Positions 8,727 to 15,906 of a stretch of DNA of 45,308 nucleotides are shown in pieces. How positions within the stretch are numbered: the stretch's first letter is position 1; every line of letters begins with the position of its first letter. The translations under genes and the position numbers were made by a program. This DNA is from Gemmataceae bacterium (GTDB taxonomy: Bacteria > Planctomycetota > Planctomycetia > Gemmatales > Gemmataceae). The notes under the pieces were generated by a model. The model saw only the letters and a list, made by a program, of their open reading frames with translations, ran no database searches and was not told where the DNA came from. The stretch is from assembly GCA_028288765.1 (NCBI GenBank), contig JAQGHQ010000193.1, forward strand, positions 1 through 45,308, read 5' to 3'.

Positions 8727-10172
8727 ATGCTCCCCCCCCGCAGACTCGTCCTCGTCGCCAATGAACCGAAGCTCGCGCTAGCTGTTCAGACGCACCTGCA
8801 GAAGGCGTTACAGCTGACCGCACCGGTCGTCCGGTTTGACGAAGTTTCCAACCTCCTCGCCCCGGAGACCGACGGCGATCTATTATTGATCGCCTCGGAC
8901 CCGGCCGACGTGGTCGCGGTCGAGAACGTGGTCCGCGAGTCGAAGGTCCAGATGGCCCCGGCGGGGCTCGCGGTGTTGGAAGCCGAATCGGTTGCCGGGC
9001 TGCGTCCCCTCGACCATCTCGCCCCGTACCTGACCGGCCGATTCGTGTGGCCTCACCTGGCGCGCGACCTGACGATGTGGGCCCGCCGGGCCCTTTCCCC
9101 GAACGGGGCCCGGTTCGCCGACCCGGCCACCGAGACGACCGCCCAGAAGATCCGCCGCCGGCTGGTCAACCACACCCCGTCGCTAACCACGATGGTGGAC
9201 CAGCTGTGTATCGCCGCCGCCCACGACGTGACCGTGCTGATCGAGGGCGAGACGGGGACGGGGAAGACGTTCCTGGCGAAGCTGGTCCACGACTGCTCGG
9301 CCCGCCGGGGGAGTCGGTTCCTGGTGGTCTCCTGCGGCACCCTGTCGGGAAACCTGATCGCGAGCGAGTTCTTCGGGCACGCCAAGGGGGCCTTCACCGG
9401 GGCGGACGTGCCAAAGGTCGGGAAATTCGCCGCGGCCGGGGAAGGGACGATCCTCCTCGACGAGATCGACACGCTCGGGCTCGACCACCAGGCGAACCTC
9501 CTCCGGGTGATCGAGACCGGGGAATTCGAACCGGTGGGGAGTAACGACACCCAGTCCTGCCGGGCCCGGATCATCGCGGCGACGAACTGGAACCTGGCCG
9601 ACGCGGTCGAACGGGGCACCTTCCGCCGCGACCTGTACTACCGCCTACACGTCATCAGTTTCCACCTCCCGCCGCTACGGCATCGGCCGGAGGACATCGG
9701 CCCGCTGGTCCGCGGGATGGTCGCCCGGTACGGGACGAAGTTCGGAAAGAAGCTGTTCGGCATCTGCCCGGAGGCGATGCGATCGCTGGAGTCGTTCCCC
9801 TGGCCGGGGAACATCCGGCAGCTGGAAAACGTCGTGCAGCAGGCGGTGTTGACGAGTTCCGGCAACGAGCTGAAGCAACACCATCTTTCCCCTCTAGTGA
9901 CCACCCGGGCCGACACCCCGTCGGTCACCCTTCCGGTCAGCACCGGGTACGGCGGGACTCTGAAGGAGAGCCGGGCGGCGATGGAGCGGGCGAACATTCT
10001 GCGGGCGCTCGAGCGGGCCGGGCAGAGTCGGACCCGGGCCGCCCAGTTGCTCGGGATCAGCCGGGTCACGCTGTATAAGAAGATGGACCGGTACGGCCTC
10101 CTCCAGCCGAAGGTAAAGCCCCCGGTCGTGTTCCCCTTCGACGAGTACGGGAATCGGGCCGGGAACGCCTGA
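8727..10172 (+). CDS. Sigma-54-dependent transcriptional activator (NtrC-family) with degenerate receiver-like N-terminus
   Basis: From ATG 8727 (GGAGAG upstream) this is a 481-residue activator of the AAA+ enhancer-binding class. The central domain has Walker A GETGTGKT (from residue 174), the sigma-54 contact loop GAFTGAD (221-227), Walker B ILLDEID and the arginine-finger region FRRDLYYRL. The C-terminus is a Fis-type helix-turn-helix (RAAQLLGISRVTLYKKMDRYG). The first 150 residues look like a receiver fold (LVLVANEPKLALAVQ...LLLIASDPADVV), but the usual acidic pocket and phospho-Asp are not evident. It may therefore respond to something other than phosphorylation. Its place just after the EPS cluster suggests it controls exopolysaccharide genes, as sigma-54 regulators do in other exosortase loci; this is an inference. 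Confidence 0.9.
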   Translation: MLPPRRLVLVANEPKLALAVQTHLQKALQLTAPVVRFDEVSNLLAPETDGDLLLIASDPADVVAVENVVRESKVQMAPAGLAVLEAESVAGLRPLDHLAPYLTGRFVWPHLARDLTMWARRALSPNGARFADPATETTAQKIRRRLVNHTPSLTTMVDQLCIAAAHDVTVLIEGETGTGKTFLAKLVHDCSARRGSRFLVVSCGTLSGNLIASEFFGHAKGAFTGADVPKVGKFAAAGEGTILLDEIDTLGLDHQANLLRVIETGEFEPVGSNDTQSCRARIIAATNWNLADAVERGTFRRDLYYRLHVISFHLPPLRHRPEDIGPLVRGMVARYGTKFGKKLFGICPEAMRSLESFPWPGNIRQLENVVQQAVLTSSGNELKQHHLSPLVTTRADTPSVTLPVSTGYGGTLKESRAAMERANILRALERAGQSRTRAAQLLGISRVTLYKKMDRYGLLQPKVKPPVVFPFDEYGNRAGNA

Positions 10173-10307
10173 CGCCGGGGCGGGTACTCGGCTCGCGTCC
10201 CGCCTTCTTGCCACTCGCCGCGCGGGCAGCCCTTTCCCATCATGACCCCGGTATTCGTCCCCCGCGCCGCGTGCGGGCGCGGCCCCTCGGTTACCCGGAG
10301 GCCCCGC

Positions 10308-10787
10308 GTGTCCGCAGACCCCGAACTGCTCTACTACTGCAAGCCGGGCGGCGAGCGACCGACCGGCCATCTCGTGGAGTTCCTCGGCGTACAGGCATTC
10401 CTCGCCGACGAGCCGGCGTGCAAGACGTTGTGGGACCTGGTATCGACACAATTCCGCACCCGGGGCAAGTTTCTGGCCGTCTGGCCCGGAGTCCGGTTCG
10501 TGGCCGTCCACCGGGACGCGGACGGGTCCGCGGACGGGTTTCTGCTCGTCAACACCCCGGTCAACTGGCAAATCGATTACGTCGTGGTCCGCCCCGACCG
10601 GCGGGGACTCGGGATTGCCGGGGTGCTCGTGATCGAGACCCTGAACCAGGCGCACCGGCGCGACGTCCCCTACGTGACACTGACCAGCCGGGCGGAGCTC
10701 CGCCCGCTCTACGAGGCGTGCGGGTTCACCGCCGTCGGGGACCACCAGCCCCCTGCCCCGGGCACCACCCCGACCGGCCCCCGCTGA
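10308..10787 (+). CDS. GNAT family N-acetyltransferase
   Basis: A small acetyltransferase-like protein of 159 residues if started at GTG 10308, which has GGAGG six bases upstream. An ATG at 10242 would add 22 Arg/Pro-rich residues that look non-coding. The GNAT acetyl-CoA signature is visible as IDYVVVRPDRRGLGIAGVLV (R/Q-x-x-G-x-G/A loop), followed by VTLTSRAELRPLYEACGFTAVG, the usual C-terminal strand and helix. The substrate is unknown. It lies between the sigma-54 activator and glmS on the same strand, which hints at a role in amino-sugar or envelope metabolism, but nothing in the sequence proves it. Confidence 0.8.
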   Translation: MSADPELLYYCKPGGERPTGHLVEFLGVQAFLADEPACKTLWDLVSTQFRTRGKFLAVWPGVRFVAVHRDADGSADGFLLVNTPVNWQIDYVVVRPDRRGLGIAGVLVIETLNQAHRRDVPYVTLTSRAELRPLYEACGFTAVGDHQPPAPGTTPTGPR

Positions 10788-10891
10788 GTCCTCATGTCAG
10801 TGGCCGGCCGGGCGGGGCATCGGAACTTCCCCTTCCCCGCCCCGTCACCCATCAGGTACAACATCTTGCCCACCCTGGAGGAGCCACAGAC

Positions 10892-12724
10892 ATGTGCGGG
10901 ATCGTCGGATTCACCGGCCGGCGCGAGGCGTCGCCGGTCCTGCTCGAAGGGTTGCGGCGGCTGGAGTACCGCGGGTACGACAGCGCGGGACTCATCACCG
11001 GTACGGGGAACGAGCTGCACCTGCGGAAGAAAGCCGGCCGGCTCGCGGAGCTGACCAAGGCGGTGGCGGCCCACCCCGCGCCCGGGTGCTACGGGATCAG
11101 TCACACCCGGTGGGCCACCCACGGCGGGGCGACCGACCGCAACGCCCACCCGCACCTCGACGGCACGAACACGATCGCCGTGGTCCACAACGGGGTGATC
11201 GAGAACTTCGCCCCGCTCAAGCACCAGCTCCGGTCCGCCGGGGTGCAGTTCCGGTCCGACACCGACACCGAAGTCCTGGCCCATCTGATCGGCCACTACT
11301 ACGTCGGCGACCTCGTCGCCGCCGTGCGGCAGGCCCTCACCCTCGTGAAGGGCACGTACGGAATCGCCGTGATGTCCCGGGCCGAGCCCGGGCTGATCGT
11401 CGGGGCTCGGCTCGGGAGCCCGCTGGTCCTCGGGGTGGGCGACGGGGGCACGTTCCTCGCCAGCGACGCGAACGCCCTCGCCGGGTATGCGGACAAGGTC
11501 GTTTACCTGAGCGACCGGCAGCTGTGCGTCCTGAACGGCGACGACTGGGAGCTCCGCGCCCAGGACCTCTCCCCGGTAACCGCCTCGGTCCACGACATCG
11601 CTCACTTCCTGGCCGACGGGGACGCCGAGAAGGGCGAGTTCCCGCACTTCATGCTGAAGGAAATCTACGAACAGCCTGAGACCCTCGCGAACGCGATGCG
11701 GGGCCGGCTCGACGACGCCGACTCGACCGCCCACTTCGGCGGGCTGAACCTCTCGCCCCAGCAGCTCCGGCAGATCGACCGGGTGATCCTGACCGCGTGC
11801 GGGACGAGCTACCACGCCGGGCTGGTCGGGGAGTACTTGTTCGAGGAACTGGCCCGGATGCCGGTGGAGGTGGAGTACGCGAGCGAGTTCCGATACCGGA
11901 ACCCGCCGATGGACCGGGGGACGGTGGTGCTCGCGGTCACCCAGTCGGGCGAGACCGCGGACACCCTCGCCGCCCTCCGCGAGTCGAAGCGGATGGGGCA
12001 CACGACGCTCGCCATCTGCAACACGGTCGGGAGCACCATCGCCCGGGAGGCGGACGGCGGGGTGTACCTGCACGCCGGGCCGGAGATCGGGGTCGCCAGT
12101 ACCAAGGCGTTCACCTCCCAGGTCGCGGTGATGACGATGCTTGCCGTGTACTTCGGCCGGACCCGGCACCTGTCCAGCATCCAGGGGCAGCGGATCATCG
12201 AGGAGTTACGCGCACTGCCCGACGTCGTCCGCCGCACGCTCGGCTGCCACGACCATGTGAAACGGGTGGCCGCGAAGTACGCCGACGCCCGGAACGTGCT
12301 CTACCTCGGCCGGCAGTACCTCTACCCCGCCGCGCTCGAAGGGGCGCTGAAGCTGAAGGAGATCAGCTACATCCACGCCGAGGGGTACCCGGCCGCGGAA
12401 ATGAAGCACGGGCCGATCGCGCTGGTGGACGAAAGCACCCCGAGCGTGTTCCTGGTCCCGCGCGGCAACGTGTTCGACAAGGTGATGAGCAACATGCAGG
12501 AGATCAAGGCCCGGGGCGGGCCGGTAATCGCGATCGCGAGCGAGGGCGACGCCGAGGTCGCGGCCGTGGCCGACGACGTGATCCCCATCCCGGACGTGCC
12601 CGAGTACCTGCAGCCGATCGTCGTCGCGATCCCGCTCCAGTTGCTCGCCTACGAGATCGCCCTGCTCTGCGGGTGTGACGTGGACAAACCGCGGAACCTC
12701 GCCAAGAGCGTCACCGTCGAGTGA
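10892..12724 (+). CDS. glmS: Glutamine--fructose-6-phosphate aminotransferase (isomerizing)
   Basis: A 610-residue GlmS, close to the usual length. It makes glucosamine-6-phosphate from fructose-6-phosphate and glutamine, the first step to UDP-GlcNAc for cell wall and glycans. The N-terminal class II amidotransferase begins MCGIVGFTGR; Cys2 becomes the nucleophile after Met removal, and RRLEYRGYDSAG and SHTRWATHGG are family landmarks. Two SIS sugar-isomerase domains follow (near residues 290-420, LTACGTSYHAGL and VTQSGETADTLAALR; and 460-600, LGRQYLYPAALEGALKLKEISYIHAE). The C-terminus ends LAKSVTVE. ATG 10892 has GGAGGAG upstream. The frame is open back to 10208, but that is spurious. No glmS riboswitch-like ribozyme was recognised in the 104 bases upstream. 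Confidence 0.97.
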   Translation: MCGIVGFTGRREASPVLLEGLRRLEYRGYDSAGLITGTGNELHLRKKAGRLAELTKAVAAHPAPGCYGISHTRWATHGGATDRNAHPHLDGTNTIAVVHNGVIENFAPLKHQLRSAGVQFRSDTDTEVLAHLIGHYYVGDLVAAVRQALTLVKGTYGIAVMSRAEPGLIVGARLGSPLVLGVGDGGTFLASDANALAGYADKVVYLSDRQLCVLNGDDWELRAQDLSPVTASVHDIAHFLADGDAEKGEFPHFMLKEIYEQPETLANAMRGRLDDADSTAHFGGLNLSPQQLRQIDRVILTACGTSYHAGLVGEYLFEELARMPVEVEYASEFRYRNPPMDRGTVVLAVTQSGETADTLAALRESKRMGHTTLAICNTVGSTIAREADGGVYLHAGPEIGVASTKAFTSQVAVMTMLAVYFGRTRHLSSIQGQRIIEELRALPDVVRRTLGCHDHVKRVAAKYADARNVLYLGRQYLYPAALEGALKLKEISYIHAEGYPAAEMKHGPIALVDESTPSVFLVPRGNVFDKVMSNMQEIKARGGPVIAIASEGDAEVAAVADDVIPIPDVPEYLQPIVVAIPLQLLAYEIALLCGCDVDKPRNLAKSVTVE

Positions 12725-12743
12725 CGCGGGTCACGCGGGGGGG

Positions 12744-12759
12744 CGGACCCGCGGGTCCG
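12744..12759. terminator. Perfect 16-bp palindrome between convergent genes
   Basis: CGGACCCGCGGGTCCG is a perfect palindrome lying between the stop of glmS and the stop of the convergent methyltransferase gene. The position suits a two-way transcription stop, but it has no loop-forming spacer and no U-run, so this is only a possibility. Confidence 0.3.
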
Positions 12760-13554
12760 TCACTTCTGGAGCCAGACAAGGTTGCCGGCCCGCAAGATCG
12801 CTTCGGGCGGCGTGTCGAACAGAAAGGCCTGGTCCGACCCACGCGCGCCCTTGACCACCGTGCGGACGGCTTTCCGGACGAACCGGGCCGCGACCCGCCA
12901 CCGGCCCGGACGGGCCGGCCACAGCGGCCGGGTCCGGTCGAACCAGCAGGCCATTTCGGGCTCGGCCGCGCGCGGGTAGACCCGGAACTGCCGGAACCCC
13001 AGCTCCCGGCCGAGCGTGATGATGTGGTGCGGGGGCATGTCCTTTTCGGTCACCCCGTACTTCTCGGCCGTGTGCGCGGACGCGACCGAGTGCCCTTCCC
13101 CGGGTTCGACGGTGATACACACCCTGCCGGGCTTTAGCGCCTTGTACACGCCCGCCAGGGCGACCCGCTCGTCCTCCGCGTGGTGCAAGGCGTCGTAGAA
13201 CACCGCCGCGTCGAATTCTTCTCGATATCCCATGGACTCGTAGTCCTGGACGACGAACGCGATCGACCCGGTCCCGGTCCGGTCCCGGTTCTGGTTCGCC
13301 AGGTCGATCATGTCCGGGCAGATGTCCTGGCCGACCACGTCGTACCCGCGGCGGGCGAGGAACGTACTCGTCCACCCGCTCCCCACGCCGAGGTCGAGGA
13401 CCCGGGCCGGGACCGGGGGGAGGAGTTCCATGATCCGTCCCAGGTCGGCCAGATACCGGCCGCACCCGCCGCCGCCGAACGGTTTGTTCAAGGCAAAATC
13501 GACACCTTCCGGGCCGATCGCCTTGACGTAGTTCAGCTCCCCGAGCTTGGGCAT
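12760..13554 (-). CDS. Class I SAM-dependent methyltransferase
   Basis: This 264-residue protein has a clear class I methyltransferase core. Motif I is VLDLGVGSGWTSTFLARRGY (near residues 52-71), the acidic residue ending strand 2 is in VVGQDICPDMI, and post-motif features are AFVVQDYESM and FDAAVFYDALHHAEDE, typical of a Methyltransf_11/25-like fold. The tail, rich in Arg and Trp, may bind a membrane or polymer. ATG 13554 has a strong AGGAGG site just upstream, so the longer frame to 13851 is not used. It converges on glmS. The substrate is unknown. Confidence 0.85.
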   Translation of the reverse strand: MPKLGELNYVKAIGPEGVDFALNKPFGGGGCGRYLADLGRIMELLPPVPARVLDLGVGSGWTSTFLARRGYDVVGQDICPDMIDLANQNRDRTGTGSIAFVVQDYESMGYREEFDAAVFYDALHHAEDERVALAGVYKALKPGRVCITVEPGEGHSVASAHTAEKYGVTEKDMPPHHIITLGRELGFRQFRVYPRAAEPEMACWFDRTRPLWPARPGRWRVAARFVRKAVRTVVKGARGSDQAFLFDTPPEAILRAGNLVWLQK

Positions 13555-13814
13555 CTCAGACCTCCTGAGGTGCCCACGTATACCACCCCCCCGGCCGGCG
13601 TCTAGCCGAACCACCCACCCGTGGGACGACGGCTGCGACCCGCGGCCAATCCTGCCCCGGCGCAGTCTGGGATGCGCGGGTACAAGGGTCTGGGACCAGT
13701 GCCGCGACAGGTATCGGAGAGGTTGACCCGGATCGGGGATGAGAACCGAGCCGTCCGGGTGGGATGTGGGGAAGCCCCGACACCCCGTCGTCCCAGCGAC
13801 AACGAGTGATCGGA

Positions 13815-15608
13815 TCACATGAGGCCGCAACTCACTCCGGCAGGGGCACACGCCCGGCGTGCGACGGCAGCCTGCACCGATCGCACCAGCTCGTTCGGCG
13901 GATAAGGCTTGCGGACAAACCCGAGGACCCCTTCCCCGCCCCCGGGCGGCACCACGTCGGCCGAGTAGCCGCTGCAGATCAATACCCCGACCTCGGGGTC
14001 GATGGCTCGCAACCGGCCGAGCGTGTCCAGACCGGACAGGTGCGGCATCGTCAGGTCGAGCAACACCAAATCGACCCCATTCCCTTCCCGCTGGTAGAGG
14101 TCGATCGCCTCTAACCCGTCCTTCGCAAGCAGGACATGATACCCTCGGGCCTCGAGCACGATCCGCGCGACGTTCCGGACCAGTTCTTCGTCGTCGACCA
14201 CCAGGATCGTTCCCGGCCGGTGGTCCGTCGCCAGGAGTTCGGCGGGGATCACCACGGGCGGGTCCACCCCGACGGCCCGTGGGAAGTACAGGACGAACCG
14301 GGCCCCGTGGCCGACCCGGCTACGGCACTCGACCCACCCCCGGCACTGGCGGACGATGCCGTACACGGTGGCCAGCCCGAGCCCGGTCCCCTTCCCGACC
14401 TCCTTGGTCGTATAAAACGGCTCGAAGATCCGCGGCAGGACGTCCGGCGGAATCCCGTGGCCGGTGTCCCCGACGGTAATCCGGACGAACTCGCCCGGAT
14501 AGCCCTGCGACCCGGCGGGAATATCGGCCGCCCCCAGGGTCAGGTTGTCCACCCGGAGGGTGAGCCGGCCGCCGGCCGGCATGGCGTCGCGGGCGTTCAC
14601 GCACAGATTCATCAGCACCTGATTGAACTGGCCGGGGTCGGCGGTCAGGTGCCACGGGTCGGGCCCGACGCGGACGTCGATGACGACCCGCGGATCGATC
14701 ACCCGGCGGAGGAGCCCGGTGACCTCGTGTACCCCGGCGACCGGGTCGATGACCTCGTGCCGCCACGCCTGGCGGCGGGAGAACGCGAGGAGCTGGTGGG
14801 TCAGGTCCGCCGCCCGCCGCGCCCCCAGGCCGGCGTCCCGGATCAGGGGGACGACCGGCGACTCGTCCGGGATCTGCTCCCGCATCAGTTCGAGGTTCGC
14901 GATGACAACGGTCAGGAGGTTGTTGAAGTCGTGCGCAATCCCCCCGGCGAGTTGTCCGATCGCGTCCATCTTGCTCGCCTGCCGGAGCTGTTCCTCCAGC
15001 CCGTGGGCCCGCTCCAGGAGGTACGTCTGTGCGACCAGAAGCAGGTGCGTGTCGAGGACGCGGCACTGCCCGTCCGGGTACTCGACCAGGACCGGGTCGT
15101 ACACAGTTTCCGGCGGCCGGCTGAGGACCTGATAGGCGGCCTCCGGGATACCGGTGGAGTGGGAGAGCCGGAGCGTTTCAAACGCCAGGTGAGGGACCAG
15201 GAGGGCGACCGGCCGGCGTGCGAATACCTCGCGGTTGAATCCCTGGCTCATCAGCTGGTGAAAGGCTTCCCGGCAGATGAGCCGGGGCAGCTCGCCGACG
15301 GGTTCGAAGATCAGCGCGGGCAGTTCGGGCGAGCTCGCGAATTGCCTCGCCAGATCGGCCCCAGACGCGCCTGTGTCTATGCGGGCGGCGTAGTTCGGTA
15401 AGTCCGCCAGGATCGGCCGGGGCGGCAGGTGAGCCAGCTGCCGCATCACCGGCGGCGGGCACCGCCCGGGCGACCCCTCGGCCACTGGATAACAGCCAGA
15501 CCCGGGGGCAGAATCCGGCGGCCCATCACCTCCGGAACCCGCTTCTGAGACGTTCAACTTCCGGTCGAGCATGAATTTTCGGGGCGTCAAGGAAAGCGAA
15601 CATGGCAT
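13815..15608 (-). CDS. Hybrid sensor histidine kinase with C-terminal receiver
   Basis: A soluble-looking hybrid kinase of up to 597 residues. The N-terminal third (about 75-170) resembles a degenerate CBS-like module of the kind seen in front of some GGDEF and kinase domains (SSPELPALIFEPVGELPRLI... GFNREVFARRPVALLV). The dimerisation box is [11 protein letters not shown] with His226. The ATPase has N-box [15 protein letters not shown]1 DTGHGIP, the FEPFYTTK F-box and [11 protein letters not shown]. The receiver begins ILVVDDEELVR, with phospho-Asp518 in LLDLTMP and the conserved Lys in VRKPYPP. No membrane segment is seen. The start is uncertain: ATG codons at 15608 and 15572 and a later one near 15447 all lack a clear ribosome binding site. 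Confidence 0.88.
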   Translation of the reverse strand: MPCSLSLTPRKFMLDRKLNVSEAGSGGDGPPDSAPGSGCYPVAEGSPGRCPPPVMRQLAHLPPRPILADLPNYAARIDTGASGADLARQFASSPELPALIFEPVGELPRLICREAFHQLMSQGFNREVFARRPVALLVPHLAFETLRLSHSTGIPEAAYQVLSRPPETVYDPVLVEYPDGQCRVLDTHLLLVAQTYLLERAHGLEEQLRQASKMDAIGQLAGGIAHDFNNLLTVVIANLELMREQIPDESPVVPLIRDAGLGARRAADLTHQLLAFSRRQAWRHEVIDPVAGVHEVTGLLRRVIDPRVVIDVRVGPDPWHLTADPGQFNQVLMNLCVNARDAMPAGGRLTLRVDNLTLGAADIPAGSQGYPGEFVRITVGDTGHGIPPDVLPRIFEPFYTTKEVGKGTGLGLATVYGIVRQCRGWVECRSRVGHGARFVLYFPRAVGVDPPVVIPAELLATDHRPGTILVVDDEELVRNVARIVLEARGYHVLLAKDGLEAIDLYQREGNGVDLVLLDLTMPHLSGLDTLGRLRAIDPEVGVLICSGYSADVVPPGGGEGVLGFVRKPYPPNELVRSVQAAVARRACAPAGVSCGLM

Positions 15609-15906
15609 GAGCCGGCTGAAGTAGGGGTACTGTACGTCAAGAACAGCACCGGGTGTGAATACTCAGAGTAGGCCGGAGGTGAATCGTTTGATCGGCCCGG
15701 TTAAGGGCCCAGCCTTGGCCGCTCGGATGACTGTTTCGCGCAAGTGAAATTCAAGCGGGACCGCACCAGAGACGGTGGCCCGATTGTCGTACCTGAGTAC
15801 TGCCTGCCGGGTGAACCCCGGCCGCGAGCCCCGGGTCGAGCCCGCCACCCCCGGGTGGGCGGAAGCAGCCGTGACCGGGACCACTTGACCGCCTAGACTG
15901 AACCTC

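Noticed and set aside
10208..10891. N-terminal extension of the glmS frame
   Set aside because: GlmS must begin with Met-Cys so that Cys2 can act as nucleophile; ATG 10892 with GGAGGAG fits exactly.
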